Assembly: GCA_022321325.1 (NCBI GenBank)
Contig: JAKOEO010000017.1
Location: 1-48,272 of the forward strand
From: Candidatus Magnetominusculus sp. LBB02
Lineage (GTDB): Bacteria; Nitrospirota; Thermodesulfovibrionia; Thermodesulfovibrionales; Magnetobacteriaceae
Reading direction: 5' to 3'
DNA length: 48,272 bases
Under the pieces are notes generated by a model. The model was given only the letters and a program-made list of their open reading frames with translations. It was not told the origin of the DNA and searched no databases. Every line of letters begins with the position of its first letter. Position 1 is the first letter of the stretch. The position numbers were made by a program, and so were the translations under genes. Positions 1-8,024 of this stretch are shown piece by piece.

Positions 1-335
1 ATACTACGGCTGAACTCAGTGATAATCAAGTTTTCATAATCGTTTTTATGGCGGTTAATCTTAAGCCACATGCTTAGGTCAAGCACCGGTACCAGGTGAT
101 TTCGCAACGGTACAGTTCCCATAAAACAAGGGTCTTGCGAATGAGTCGTCTGGTCAAGCTTAGGGGCCTCGACAACCTCCATAACTTTGGCTACATTCAT
201 CCCGAAATAGCGATGCTCCACATTACCTTCGCTGTCCAGCTCATCAAGGTAGAACTCAAGAACCTCGAACTCGTTCGTCCCGGTATCAAGGAGTATCAGA
301 GACTTAATTTCGTCTATGACATTGCCGCCGCTCAT
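1..335 (-). CDS. cheV: CheV-like chemotaxis protein, CheW domain, 3' end cut by window edge
   Basis: The first 111 residues of a CheW-fold coupling protein, read on the minus strand and running off the left end of the window. CheW/CheV proteins link chemoreceptors to the kinase CheA in the cytoplasm. The sequence shows the CheW pattern: an opening strand with 'LLDTGTNEFEVLEF', then 'YFGMNVAKVMEVVE', then the typical 'PLRNHLVPVLDLSMWL' segment. The larger spacing and the acidic insert 'LDELDSEGNVEHRYFG' look more like CheV than CheW, but the receiver domain that would prove CheV lies outside the window. The ATG at 335 overlaps the stop of an upstream small frame (ATGA), so translation may be coupled. 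The family is fairly certain; the CheV rather than CheW assignment is an inference. Confidence 0.75.
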   Translation of the reverse strand, partial: MSGGNVIDEIKSLILLDTGTNEFEVLEFYLDELDSEGNVEHRYFGMNVAKVMEVVEAPKLDQTTHSQDPCFMGTVPLRNHLVPVLDLSMWLKINRHKNDYENLIITEFSRS

Positions 336-529
336 ATGATGCTTACCGCCATCACTGCCTCCTGCCCTCTGAGCCAAAAAATATTAAAGGTTCCTTGATT
401 TGTAAAGGTTACTCCTTGCAATCCCTGCCCTCGCACTGTATAGACAATAGCATTTTCTATGAAAAAAGGCAAGTCTAATTTTTGTGTTATTGTCAAACTT
501 AATTTTGAAGCGGCTATAGAGGCGGCCAC
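332..529 (-). CDS. Small uncharacterised frame between ClC and cheV, possibly frameshifted
   Basis: A 65-residue frame opening with GTG and ending in an ATGA overlap with the cheV-like gene. I do not recognise it. There is no Shine-Dalgarno sequence before the GTG. An ATG sits one base after the ClC stop (at 556) and reads MPIKTSS before a TGA; a one- or two-base shift would join it to this frame, giving a product of about 74 residues. An AGGAGG near its 3' end lies about 20 bases before the cheV ATG. It may be a real gene with a sequencing or genuine frameshift, or a chance frame. The overlap and the strand agreement with both neighbours are the only support. Confidence 0.3.
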   Translation of the reverse strand: MAASIAASKLSLTITQKLDLPFFIENAIVYTVRGQGLQGVTFTNQGTFNIFWLRGQEAVMAVSII

Positions 530-558
530 TTTGTCAGGATGACGTCTTAATCGGCATG

Positions 559-2367
559 TTATTTCATTAGTTCTCTATTATAGGCTGATATGACGGCGCC
601 TCTTTTTAGCATTCCTATGATTTCACCCTTATTTAAAGGGTTTACGACAGGCAGTTCCTCAAGGTCGGCAATTGTAAAACACTCAAATGCCCTCCGCAGC
701 GTATCGTATCCCGTAACAACTGGTATGTCCTCTGTGGCGAGTTCTCCAACGGTTACTGTCTGTTGAATGTATTCATCTGAAAATACCATTTTTATGTCAT
801 CAACAGTTATGATGCCTATAAGACGGCAGTTTTCGGTTACCACTGGGAAACAAAGCCCCTGGCCGCCGACAATGAGTTCATATACCGACTTTATCGGCTG
901 TGAGTGTTTTACAGCTATAAAATCCTTTGTCATAACATCTTTGACCTTTAGAGATTCAAGAACATGAATTTCCTTTCCCATAACGAGGTCTATGCCCTGT
1001 CGGGAAAGAGAGAAGGTATCAATCGAATCCTTTAAGAGCATCTTTGCTATAAACACGCCGGTAACAGCTGTAAGCATCACCGGAATTATGGCCGAATAGC
1101 CCTCGGTCATCTCCAGCATGAGAAACATGCCGGTCAGAGGCGCGTGCGTTGCGGCAGATAAAAACGCCCCAATGCCAAGCATCGCGTAAAACTCCGGCTC
1201 AGACGCAAAACCATGGAAAATATGTTGCACTACACCACCAAATGCCCATCCAGCCATAGCCCCAATAAATAGTGATGGAGCAAATACCCCGCCCGCCGAC
1301 CCCGAACCAAGCGTTACGCTGGTAGCGAAAATCTTAAAAAAAACAAGAGCAAGACAGAGGAAAATCCCATATCTTCCAGCCAGTACATCTGTAATACTCT
1401 CGTAACCATTACCCATTATCTGGGGAAAAAAGATCGCAAACAATCCAACAACACCCCCGCCCGCGATTAGCTTTAAATATGGATGTATTGAAATACTATC
1501 GAATAAATCTTTGATTTTATAGAATATTATGATAAATAAAACCGCGAGAAAGCCAACAAAGACACCGAAAAGGAGAAATATTGGTGTCTCCGAAAGACCT
1601 GTATAAATGTGTGTCGGCACTCTAAATACCGGTTCGCTGCCAAAATAGCTCTGCGAGACTGCTGTAGCTATTGCGGCAGATATCACCAGTGCGCCGAAAG
1701 ACGTAATTTCATAGGTGCCCAGAAGGATTATCTCAAGAGCAAACATGACGCCTGCAATAGGGGCGTTAAATATTGCCGCAATTGCTCCTGCTGCACCGGC
1801 GGCGATAAAAAGCTTCACACGTTTATCAGAAAATCCAAGCCAGTGCCCAACTATTGAGCCAATCCCGCCGCCTATTACTGCTGCCGGCCCTTCCACGCCG
1901 GCAGAGCCTCCGGAGCCTATCGTTATTGACGGCGCTATAATGCGTAACAGCACCGTTTTTACGCTTATCGGGCCGCCTTTGACATTAACCTTTGCAAGAA
2001 ACTTAGGGAATGTGTAGCCGTTGACCTCTCCAGGGAATCTTTTACTTATTGGAATCAGCAGAGCAGCGCCTATAGCTGGTATCAGGGGCAGGAGCAGTCT
2101 GCTATCTATAGTTTCCCCGATTCCAAGAAGTCTCTGGCCATATGTCAGCAGGTGTGTTTTCATGAAATCTAAGGTTGCGCGAAACATAATGACGGCAGCA
2201 GCGCTTGCCACTCCTGTAAAAACAGCGATCAAAAGAGTTACTGTGTGGCGGTCCACTAAAAACCGCAAAACTCCCCCGCTTAAATATCTTCTTAGTCGAT
2301 GGCTTAAATGCCAAAAACTCCTTAGTAGGTCAACAGCAGCCTTTCTCATTTTAGTATCACGATTCAT
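559..2367 (-). CDS. ClC-family chloride channel/transporter with C-terminal CBS pair
   Basis: A 602-residue inner-membrane ClC protein. It has the N-terminal membrane helices, 'GSGGSAGVEGPAAVIGG' (the gating-glutamate loop, G-x-EGP), 'FNAPIAGVMFALEI', and 'GSGSAGGVFAPSLFIGA' (the second anion-binding GxFxP-like loop). The last ~125 residues form two CBS motifs ('VKDVMTKDFIAV' and 'VGELATEDIPVV'), which usually bind adenine nucleotides. The gating glutamate is present. The position of the inner proton glutamate of the E. coli exchanger (E203, in IIEEM) is isoleucine here, which suggests channel behaviour rather than Cl-/H+ exchange; this is inferred from alignment by eye. I chose the ATG at 2367 over an upstream TTG at 2436 because the extra residues are atypical. 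No clear ribosome-binding site was seen. Confidence 0.9.
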   Translation of the reverse strand: MNRDTKMRKAAVDLLRSFWHLSHRLRRYLSGGVLRFLVDRHTVTLLIAVFTGVASAAAVIMFRATLDFMKTHLLTYGQRLLGIGETIDSRLLLPLIPAIGAALLIPISKRFPGEVNGYTFPKFLAKVNVKGGPISVKTVLLRIIAPSITIGSGGSAGVEGPAAVIGGGIGSIVGHWLGFSDKRVKLFIAAGAAGAIAAIFNAPIAGVMFALEIILLGTYEITSFGALVISAAIATAVSQSYFGSEPVFRVPTHIYTGLSETPIFLLFGVFVGFLAVLFIIIFYKIKDLFDSISIHPYLKLIAGGGVVGLFAIFFPQIMGNGYESITDVLAGRYGIFLCLALVFFKIFATSVTLGSGSAGGVFAPSLFIGAMAGWAFGGVVQHIFHGFASEPEFYAMLGIGAFLSAATHAPLTGMFLMLEMTEGYSAIIPVMLTAVTGVFIAKMLLKDSIDTFSLSRQGIDLVMGKEIHVLESLKVKDVMTKDFIAVKHSQPIKSVYELIVGGQGLCFPVVTENCRLIGIITVDDIKMVFSDEYIQQTVTVGELATEDIPVVTGYDTLRRAFECFTIADLEELPVVNPLNKGEIIGMLKRGAVISAYNRELMK

Positions 2368-2470
2368 TATACAACACATAAAATAACAAACGCAGTGCCT
2401 GTGTAAAAAAACACGCACTCTGACATAGATATTCAAACATGTAAAAACAAGGGGTTTAAAAATGACCCTT

Positions 2471-2800
2471 CAGGGCAAACGCACTATATGTTTATTGTTG
2501 TCATATCAGAGTAAGGCTGATGCGGAATATAGTATTTTAATGCTATAAATATTTTATTTCTGTTAACAGATGCTTCTTTATACCAAGTAGCAATCATATA
2601 AGTAGATTATTACTCACAGCCAAAACCCCGTCGAAACCTGCTTTGCTGTTGTGACACAGTCTGTTGTCCGGGGTCTGTTTCTACACATCCTCGATCCAAA
2701 TAAGATTCCGGACAAGCCGGAATGACGACAGGGCAAGCCGGGTCGAGACAATTTTTTTGTCGCGGAGTGAGAGCAAATCTATCATAGTGCGTTCGCCCTG
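2471..2800. repeat. MITE-like repeat, copy A (330 bp, 17-bp inverted ends)
   Basis: The ends are CAGGGCAAACGCACTAT (2471-2487) and its inverse with one mismatch (2784-2800). Inside, 2703-2726 matches one arm of the 24-bp inverted repeat that is complete in the copies at 12.1, 35.8 and 45.1 kb; the other arm is degraded here. About 90 bp next to the right end (from the CTCACTCCGCGAC stretch inwards) is shared with copy B in inverse orientation. No target duplication is visible. The short open frames across it are read-through of the repeat and not genes. Confidence 0.8.
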
Positions 2801-3056
2801 ATAAATAGCTGAGGGGCATTTTTTTCTCCACAGCTATAATGGTGTGATCCCTGCCCGATTAATTCCTTTCCTGCCAATGCCACATATCATTGACATCACC
2901 CATCAGGTACGCTAAAACCCTGATGCCACATTCATTGACACATAGTGCTTCCAAGCACTTTCTATATCGGTCAGTATTGGGATGTCCCTGCGTTAAAAGG
3001 CATAGAATTGTTCTTGCAATTATGTTGGATAATATAATAGAATCGTCCGTATTGAT
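2801..3056. other. Intergenic stretch before the HPP gene, -10 box only
   Basis: No gene recognised. A TATAAT hexamer at 3033-3038 lies 18 bp before the HPP ATG and could be its -10 box; no good -35 is placed 16-18 bp upstream. On the minus strand about 50 codons (roughly 3010 to 2852) stay open without a convincing start, and I could not assign them to a family. Confidence 0.4.
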
Positions 3057-3605
3057 ATGAGTGGATTAACTGAATATTTTGAGAAGATGAAGGGGACCTC
3101 AAAGTCACCGCCGATGGTCGGCACAAGTGAGATCTTTTGGTCATGGATAGGGGCGCTTTGCGGCATAGGGGCTGTGGCCTTTATCAATTATAATGTTTTT
3201 GACGGCATTGAAAGGGTAATGTTAATAGGTTCGTTTGGCGCATCGGCGGTGCTTCTTTACGGGGCGCCGAAAAGTCCACTTGCCCAGCCAAGAAATCTTA
3301 TGGGCGGGCATGTGCTTTCTGCCCTTGTCGGTGTGGCCTCGTATCAGATCTTTCACAATCAGATATGGCTGGCCTCGGCGCTTGCCGTAGCAACGGCGAT
3401 AGCGTTGATGCACGCAACCAGGACCTTGCACCCGCCGGGCGGCGCCACTGCCCTTATTGCGGTTATAAGCGGGAAGAACATTCATGACCTCGGCTTTCTC
3501 TATGCCTTGATGCCAGTTGGGGCCGGGGCTGCCGTCATGCTAATTGTCGCCCTCATCGTAAATAACACACCCAAGAGCCGCAGATATCCAGAATTCTGGT
3601 TTTAG
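3057..3605 (+). CDS. HPP-family integral membrane protein
   Basis: A 182-residue membrane protein with four predicted transmembrane helices and the family motif 'TLHPPGGATALIAVI' near residue 123. HPP proteins are small inner-membrane proteins; some cyanobacterial and chloroplast members transport nitrite, but the function of most bacterial members is not established, so the substrate is left open. Further family features are 'GSFGASAVLLYGAPKSPLAQPRNLMGGH', read here in two parts around residues 60-85. Start at ATG 3057; no strong Shine-Dalgarno. A later Met (residue 11) is a possible alternative. It is followed closely by a lipoprotein gene. Confidence 0.9.
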   Translation: MSGLTEYFEKMKGTSKSPPMVGTSEIFWSWIGALCGIGAVAFINYNVFDGIERVMLIGSFGASAVLLYGAPKSPLAQPRNLMGGHVLSALVGVASYQIFHNQIWLASALAVATAIALMHATRTLHPPGGATALIAVISGKNIHDLGFLYALMPVGAGAAVMLIVALIVNNTPKSRRYPEFWF

Positions 3606-3697
3606 AATTGAATGGGCAGCAAAAATCATTGACAAAATCAAGATTATGTTATATCATTGGTCTATCAATTATAGTATTACAGGGAGGTATTGACATT

Positions 3698-4033
3698 ATG
3701 ACAGTGAGGCGTGTATTAAGGGTGATGGCGTTGGTAGTTGTAATTGCAATGACGCTGATTTTGGTAACCGGCTGCGGTTTTGTTGCCGACGGCCCTGTGG
3801 GCTGGGTCTATACTGATACAACGATGCCAGTGAGCATGGGAACGGCTCAAAACGGGACGAAGGCTGGAAGAGGATGTATTCATTCGTTTTTCGGGGCAAT
3901 CTCAATCGGAAACGGCAGCATCGAGACGGCGATGAAAGATGGCGGCCTCAAAAACGTCTATACTGTTAACAAGGAAAATCTCAGCATATTCGGCACCTAT
4001 ACGCGCCAGTGTACGCTGGTGACGGGCGAATAG
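3698..4033 (+). CDS. TRL-like family lipoprotein
   Basis: A 111-residue predicted lipoprotein. It has a basic N-terminus, a hydrophobic stretch and a lipobox V-T-G-C, giving a lipid-modified cysteine near residue 27. The mature part matches the TRL-like pattern: 'GWVYTDTTMPVSMGT', then 'KAGRGCIHSFFGAISIGNGSI' (split: GRGCIHSFFG and ISIGNGSIETA), then 'GGLKNVYTVN' and 'IFGTYTRQCTLVTGE'. The role of the family is unknown. The ATG at 3698 is preceded by GGGAGG at a good distance, so the longer frame starting at 3608 is not used. It probably shares a transcript with the TM2 gene that follows. Confidence 0.85.
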   Translation: MTVRRVLRVMALVVVIAMTLILVTGCGFVADGPVGWVYTDTTMPVSMGTAQNGTKAGRGCIHSFFGAISIGNGSIETAMKDGGLKNVYTVNKENLSIFGTYTRQCTLVTGE

Positions 4034-4077
4034 TACCTAAAGATAAAGCTACTAAAATATTAGCAGGAGGTGAGAAC

Positions 4078-4314
4078 ATGTCAATAGGAAAGACTATGGC
4101 GGGAGAGTCTTCAAAGAGCCGCACAATAGCCCTTGTTCTGTGTTTTTTGACAGGCTGGATGGGCGGACACAGATTCTACTGCAACAAAGTTGGCACCGGC
4201 GTCGTAATGATGTTGACGATGGGCGGGTTTGGGCTTTGGTACTTCGTTGATTTGGTGATGATTTCATTAGGGTCTTTTAAGGACAAGGACGACTTACCTA
4301 TATCTAAATGGTAG
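4078..4314 (+). CDS. TM2-domain membrane protein
   Basis: A 78-residue protein with two transmembrane helices joined by a short loop, the TM2 domain. Visible marks are 'LCFLTGWMGGHRFYCNKVGTG' (GxHRFY motif, in two overlapping parts) followed by 'GGFGLWYFVDLVMI' and the closing 'DLPISKW'. The cellular role of bacterial TM2 proteins is not known. AGGAGG sits 7 bp before the ATG at 4078, which decides the start over an upstream Met at 4009. A rho-independent terminator follows 25 bp after the stop. Confidence 0.9.
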   Translation: MSIGKTMAGESSKSRTIALVLCFLTGWMGGHRFYCNKVGTGVVMMLTMGGFGLWYFVDLVMISLGSFKDKDDLPISKW

Positions 4315-4339
4315 GGGTGTGGATAATTTGGGGCTTAAT

Positions 4340-4371
4340 GGGGCGGACAGTGGCTCCGCCCCTTGTGTTTT
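4340..4371 (+). terminator. Rho-independent terminator after TM2 gene
   Basis: An 8-bp GC-rich stem, GGGGCGGA/TCCGCCCC, with a 7-base loop, followed by TTGTGTTTT. It ends the HPP-TRL-TM2 group and separates it from the YeeE pair. Confidence 0.8.
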
Positions 4372-4466
4372 GCGCGGGTTACGCTCTGACTGTGACCGCG
4401 GATGGCCGTGTCGGCCGTGAAGGTGATGGACTTATAGATGCCTATATTTAGCTGGACATGTTATAG

Positions 4467-5225
4467 ATGAGATTACCAGTAGAGCCAAGCGCCCGGCTTG
4501 CCGGTGGTGCACTTGCCATAGTGGTGCTTGCCGTGGCGTCAATCGCCTTAAAAAGCGGTTGGCCGGTTATGATTGCCATATCAGTAGTGCTTGTGGCAAG
4601 GCCGAGGTGGTGGTCTGTGCTGATTCTTGGGTTTGCCTTTACGATATTTTTAGGCAGCGGCTGGCCTCTTATAGGGTCGCTTTTTTTTATAGCGACGGGT
4701 AAACCAAAGCGGTGGTGGCCGATACCTGCGGGAATTGCTTTTGGCCTTGTCGAGGTGTTTTCGTTTTATCTATCAGACAGGCCGCTTGGCATAACTAGGG
4801 GCTATACTGCGATGGGTTCGATGATTGAGGCGCTGATATACCCTGAACATGCGAACAAGGTCAACTACTGGGGTGTGTATGAACCGGTGATAGACTGGAC
4901 GATGGCCCTGATACTTGGCACTGTGATAGGCAGCTTCCTCTCTTCAAGGTATTCGGGGGATTTTAAACTAAATACTGTGCCGTATGTGTGGAGCGTTTCT
5001 AAGGGCAAGTCTACGACGAGGCGGTGGTTATGGGCCTTTGCAGCCGGTATAATGATGGGATTTGCGGCAAGAATAGCTGGGGGCTGCGTCAGCGGTCTTC
5101 TGATTTCCGGGGTAGTGCAGCTTGCCCCTGCGGGGTTTATCTTTATGATGTCTTTGTGGGTTGGCGGTGTGATAACGACGTTTTTATTTTATAGGACAAG
5201 GGTTATAGCGGTACGAAAGGACTGA
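4467..5225 (+). CDS. YeeE/YedE-family membrane protein (first of pair)
   Basis: A 252-residue polytopic inner-membrane protein of the YeeE/YedE (DUF395, sulf_transp) family, whose characterised members take up thiosulfate or other sulfur compounds. About seven hydrophobic segments are visible. The C-terminal half carries the family core 'GFAARIAGGCVSGLLISG' with the conserved cysteine. The ATG at 4467 follows directly after an in-frame TAG, so no longer start is possible; a ribosome-binding site is weak. The next YeeE gene begins one base after its stop, so the two probably form one transporter or paired halves. No rhodanese or YeeD/TusA-like sulfur carrier is next to them. Confidence 0.85.
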   Translation: MRLPVEPSARLAGGALAIVVLAVASIALKSGWPVMIAISVVLVARPRWWSVLILGFAFTIFLGSGWPLIGSLFFIATGKPKRWWPIPAGIAFGLVEVFSFYLSDRPLGITRGYTAMGSMIEALIYPEHANKVNYWGVYEPVIDWTMALILGTVIGSFLSSRYSGDFKLNTVPYVWSVSKGKSTTRRWLWAFAAGIMMGFAARIAGGCVSGLLISGVVQLAPAGFIFMMSLWVGGVITTFLFYRTRVIAVRKD

Positions 5226-5226
5226 T

Positions 5227-5991
5227 ATGGTAGAGTTAATTACTATAAAAGAACTACTTGGCAGATTAGCCCAGACCTTTGACTCCAGCACTATCGAGGC
5301 GGTCAAAGGGCCGACAAGTCTCTATGGCGGCATGATACTCGGTTTGTTATTTGGCGTTGTCTTGCAGAAGTCGCGCCTCTGTAAGTATGACGTTGTAAGC
5401 AGCCTGTTCAGGCTTCAGGATTTTACCGTATTTCGCGTGGGTACGCCGATATTGATGGTATCGGTATTGATGATATTTATATTTAAAGACACCGGCGTGT
5501 TTGAGCTTCATGTGCCTAAGACGGTGATTGTGCCGCAGATAATAGGCGGTCTGATGTTTGGGGCGGCGATAGCGATAATGGGGTATTGCCCGGGGACAGC
5601 GGCTGGGGCGCTTGGAGAGGGGTCGCTTGACGCCATTCCATCAATTTTGGGGATGATAGCGGGGGCGGTGTTATATGCCGAGTTTTTCCACGACTCATGG
5701 GAAAACACCTTCTTAAAATGGGGCGAGATTGGCGGCAAGACATTCTTTGAAATCCTGAAAATTAATCACTGGTATCTTATCGTCCTATTTATGATGATGT
5801 TGACGATGTTTTTAATTGCGACGACGATGTTTGATATCTTCATAGTATTTATGCGAAGGACGTTTAATATGTTTATGGAGATGACCGACGCCCTCGAGGA
5901 AAAACTCCCGCCGGCAACAAAGCCATACGCCAAGTCAACGATAGAAACGGTAAAGAAGTTCAAGCAAAACCTGCGCGATATGTTTAAATAG
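5227..5991 (+). CDS. YeeE/YedE-family membrane protein (second of pair)
   Basis: A 254-residue membrane protein with the YeeE core repeated twice: 'GLLFGVVLQKSRLCKYDVV' near residues 38-56 and 'GLMFGAAIAIMGYCPGTAAG' near residues 108-127. The two conserved cysteines match the substrate-relay cysteines described for the thiosulfate channel TsuA. The C-terminus is charged and probably cytoplasmic. It is co-transcribed with the preceding paralogue (1-bp gap). The region straight after its stop reads into a decayed histidine kinase, suggesting a deletion joined them. Confidence 0.85.
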   Translation: MVELITIKELLGRLAQTFDSSTIEAVKGPTSLYGGMILGLLFGVVLQKSRLCKYDVVSSLFRLQDFTVFRVGTPILMVSVLMIFIFKDTGVFELHVPKTVIVPQIIGGLMFGAAIAIMGYCPGTAAGALGEGSLDAIPSILGMIAGAVLYAEFFHDSWENTFLKWGEIGGKTFFEILKINHWYLIVLFMMMLTMFLIATTMFDIFIVFMRRTFNMFMEMTDALEEKLPPATKPYAKSTIETVKKFKQNLRDMFK

Positions 5992-6034
5992 CAACTGCCC
6001 CTTTATGATGTCAATAATATTTCTCTTGATATGA

Positions 6035-6523
6035 AATAAATGTACACGTTTAATTACCTCCGCATTAGTGTACGAGGAACTATATCAAAGCGAACATCTT
6101 TCAGAAATTGATATTAAGGACTACTTACAAAGCCTTGTCAGACATCTGTTCCATTCTTTTGTGGTTGACATGGGAAAGATTGACTTTAGATTTGAAGTAG
6201 AAAGCATTGCCGTTGGTATAGATATAGCGATTCCCTGCGGCCTGATAATGAACGAGCTGTTTACAAATTGCCTGAAATATGCCTTCAAAGGTAGAGACAG
6301 GGGCGACATTACAGTCAGGCTTCGTACGTTGGACGAGGAGATGCTTGAACTAATCGTAGCCGACAACGGCGTTGGCATACCGGAAGAGGTGGAGATAGGA
6401 AAGACAAAGAGCCTGGGCCTGAAGGTAGTCTCAGCTCTGACTAAACAGTTAAAGGGGCAATTAGAGCTATCCAGGGATAATGGGACAACATTTAGTTTGA
6501 GGTTTAAAAGGTCGTTGTCATAA
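6035..6523 (+). pseudogene. Truncated HisKA_2-type histidine kinase (ATPase half only)
   Basis: The C-terminal part of a HisKA_2/HWE sensor kinase. The frame reads 'TRLITSALVYEELYQS', which matches the end of the HisKA_2 domain in the kinases at 38-47 kb, then the complete ATPase domain: N box 'LIMNELFTNCLKYAF', G1 'VADNGVGIP' and G2 'SLGLKVV'. The phospho-accepting HHRVKNNLQ box and all sensor domains are missing. A GTG at 6068 gives 151 residues, but the homology begins upstream of it. Bases 5995-6037 in another frame ('LPLYDVNNISLDMK') look like the preceding HisKA_2 residues, so at least one frameshift is likely. This is a remnant, unless a partner supplies the histidine domain. Confidence 0.75.
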
Positions 6524-6875
6524 TGACCTGCTATTAAAGGTTAACAGAGGCGGCATGTGCCGAAAAATCGGATAATGATAGTCGGGGACGATGGAGCCAA
6601 GGCAAGCCCATTTGAAAATTGTAATAGAAATATCTCTGATAGATTCTCGATTTCCCTGCAATCCAGAAGATGCAGAACAAATGAATAACTAAAACTGTCA
6701 ATACCAGCCTCAATTTTGTCATTCCAGTCTCTTTTTTTGTCATATCGTTTAGACATATGACGGTGTTGTAACATTTAGGGATGTCTAAAGCGAACGGCTC
6801 TCAGGCGGAAATTGTCATACTATAATTTTTTTTTTGAGGTGGTAGGGCGCTGGTCTTTTAAAATCGCTCTGAATA
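6524..6875. other. Intergenic region with possible receiver-domain remnant
   Basis: No intact gene. At 6563-6600 the plus strand reads 'KNRIMIVGDDGAKA', close to the N-terminus of the receiver protein encoded at 42 kb ('KRIMIVEDEAI'); the frame then decays. Coming straight after a kinase remnant, it may be what is left of a kinase-receiver pair. The two minus-strand frames here (6534-6743 and 6541-6774) have no recognisable features and are left out. A T-run at 6828-6837 follows no strong stem. Confidence 0.35.
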
Positions 6876-6884
6876 TGCTATAAT
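6876..6884 (+). promoter_or_regulatory. Extended -10 promoter for rpmE
   Basis: TGCTATAAT, a perfect TATAAT with an extended -10 TGn. The -35 region 17 bp upstream (TTTTAA) is weak, as is common with extended -10 promoters. It lies 37 bp before the rpmE start. Confidence 0.6.
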
Positions 6885-6921
6885 GAATATTCTATATTTG
6901 AAGTGATTAAGGAGGGAGCAG

Positions 6922-7128
6922 TTGAAAGAGGGAATACATCCAGGTTACAAAGAGTCAAAGGCGACATGCGCCTGTGGCGTTGTGTTTGAGACGAGGTCAA
7001 CAAAACCCGCCATTACCGTTGATATTTGCTCGAAATGCCATCCATTTTACACTGGGAAGCAGAAGATTGTTGACGCCGAAGGTCGCGTAGAGAAATTTAA
7101 AAAGAAGTATGCAGGGACGAAGAAGTAG
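6922..7128 (+). CDS. rpmE: 50S ribosomal protein L31, zinc-binding (C+) type
   Basis: A 68-residue L31, part of the large ribosomal subunit near the central protuberance. It has the start '[18 protein letters not shown]' and '[17 protein letters not shown]', with the four cysteines (CxC and CxxC) that bind zinc, so it is the C+ form used when zinc is sufficient. The start is TTG at 6922, fixed by GGAGGG 4-5 bases upstream and the normal family N-terminus. It opens a group with DUF1385 and prfA, a gene order common in several phyla. Confidence 0.95.
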   Translation: MKEGIHPGYKESKATCACGVVFETRSTKPAITVDICSKCHPFYTGKQKIVDAEGRVEKFKKKYAGTKK

Positions 7129-7136
7129 GCTCTGAA

Positions 7137-8024
7137 GTGAAAGTAGGCGGGCAGGCCGTCATCGAAGGCGTTATGATGAAGAACAGGGATTTGTGGTCTG
7201 TAGCCGTCAGAGACCCTATGGGTGTCATTCACGTCAAAAAGGAGCGGCTGCGGCCTCTGCCTAAAATCCTGAAGATACCGTTTATCAGGGGTGTCAACGC
7301 GCTCTATCAATCGCTTGCCCTTGGCGTTAAGGCTATTAATTACTCTGCATCCAAGGCGCTTGACGAAACAGAAGAGAAACCGATGAGTTCGCTGACGATT
7401 ACGCTGACGATGGTCTTTGCCTTTGTCATGGGTATTGGGATTTTTCTATTCCTGCCCCTGTATATTACAAAGCTCATTGCAGCGGTCTTGCCGCCAATTG
7501 GCGAGAGTTCCTTTCTTTTTAACATAGCTGACGGTGTTTTAAGGGTCGGATTTTTTATCGTATATATCTTTATTATAAGCCAGTGGAAGGATATGAGAAG
7601 GATTTTCGAATATCACGGGGCAGAGCACAAGGTAATTTTTGCCTTTGAGGCCGGGACTGATATGGAAATTTCAAGCATACAGAAATTTGGCACATACCAT
7701 CCGCGATGCGGCACCAGCTTTCTATTTATAGTAATGCTGATGAGCATTCTGGTTTTTTCTGTTATACCAAAGACATGGGCATTCTCATGGAAATTTGGCT
7801 CAAGAGTGGTGTTGATACCTATGATTGCGGGGCTTTCCTATGAGATATTAAGATACTCGGCCAAGTCAACGGCTAATCCATTGATTAAATTTCTGATTCA
7901 GCCAGGGCTTCTGCTGCAGCGTATAACTACAAAGGAGCCGGATGATTCGCAGATAGAGGTGGCGCTTCGTGCATTGACAGAGGTAGTACCCGCCTTAAAG
8001 CCAGAGATGGAGAAGGTTTCATGA
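7137..8024 (+). CDS. DUF1385 (YqhQ-like) membrane protein
   Basis: A 295-residue membrane protein of the DUF1385 family. The start 'VGGQAVIEGVMMKNRDLWSV' is the family signature. Two hydrophobic helices at about residues 90-115 and 130-150 are followed by 'EYHGAEHKVIFAFEAG' and 'YHPRCGTSFLFIVMLMSI' and a further helix. The biochemical role is unknown, but it is widely encoded between L31 and release factor 1, which suggests a link to translation. The start is GTG at 7137, eight bases after the rpmE stop. Its end overlaps the prfA start by 4 bp (ATGA), so the two are translationally coupled. Confidence 0.92.
   Translation: MKVGGQAVIEGVMMKNRDLWSVAVRDPMGVIHVKKERLRPLPKILKIPFIRGVNALYQSLALGVKAINYSASKALDETEEKPMSSLTITLTMVFAFVMGIGIFLFLPLYITKLIAAVLPPIGESSFLFNIADGVLRVGFFIVYIFIISQWKDMRRIFEYHGAEHKVIFAFEAGTDMEISSIQKFGTYHPRCGTSFLFIVMLMSILVFSVIPKTWAFSWKFGSRVVLIPMIAGLSYEILRYSAKSTANPLIKFLIQPGLLLQRITTKEPDDSQIEVALRALTEVVPALKPEMEKVS

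Noticed and set aside
96-398. 100-residue plus-strand frame at the left edge
   Set aside because: It is the antisense of the CheW-like reading, which has clear family motifs.
2610-2831. 73-residue open frame on the minus strand before the HPP gene
   Set aside because: It reads straight through MITE-like copy A, including its inverted repeat and end; similar frames would appear in any copy. No independent coding evidence.
3608-3697. N-terminal extension of the TRL-like lipoprotein
   Set aside because: The extension would destroy the signal peptide and a good GGGAGG ribosome-binding site precedes the inner ATG at 3698.
6534-6774. Two overlapping minus-strand frames upstream of rpmE
   Set aside because: No recognisable domain, no ribosome-binding site, and the plus strand there may hold decayed receiver sequence.
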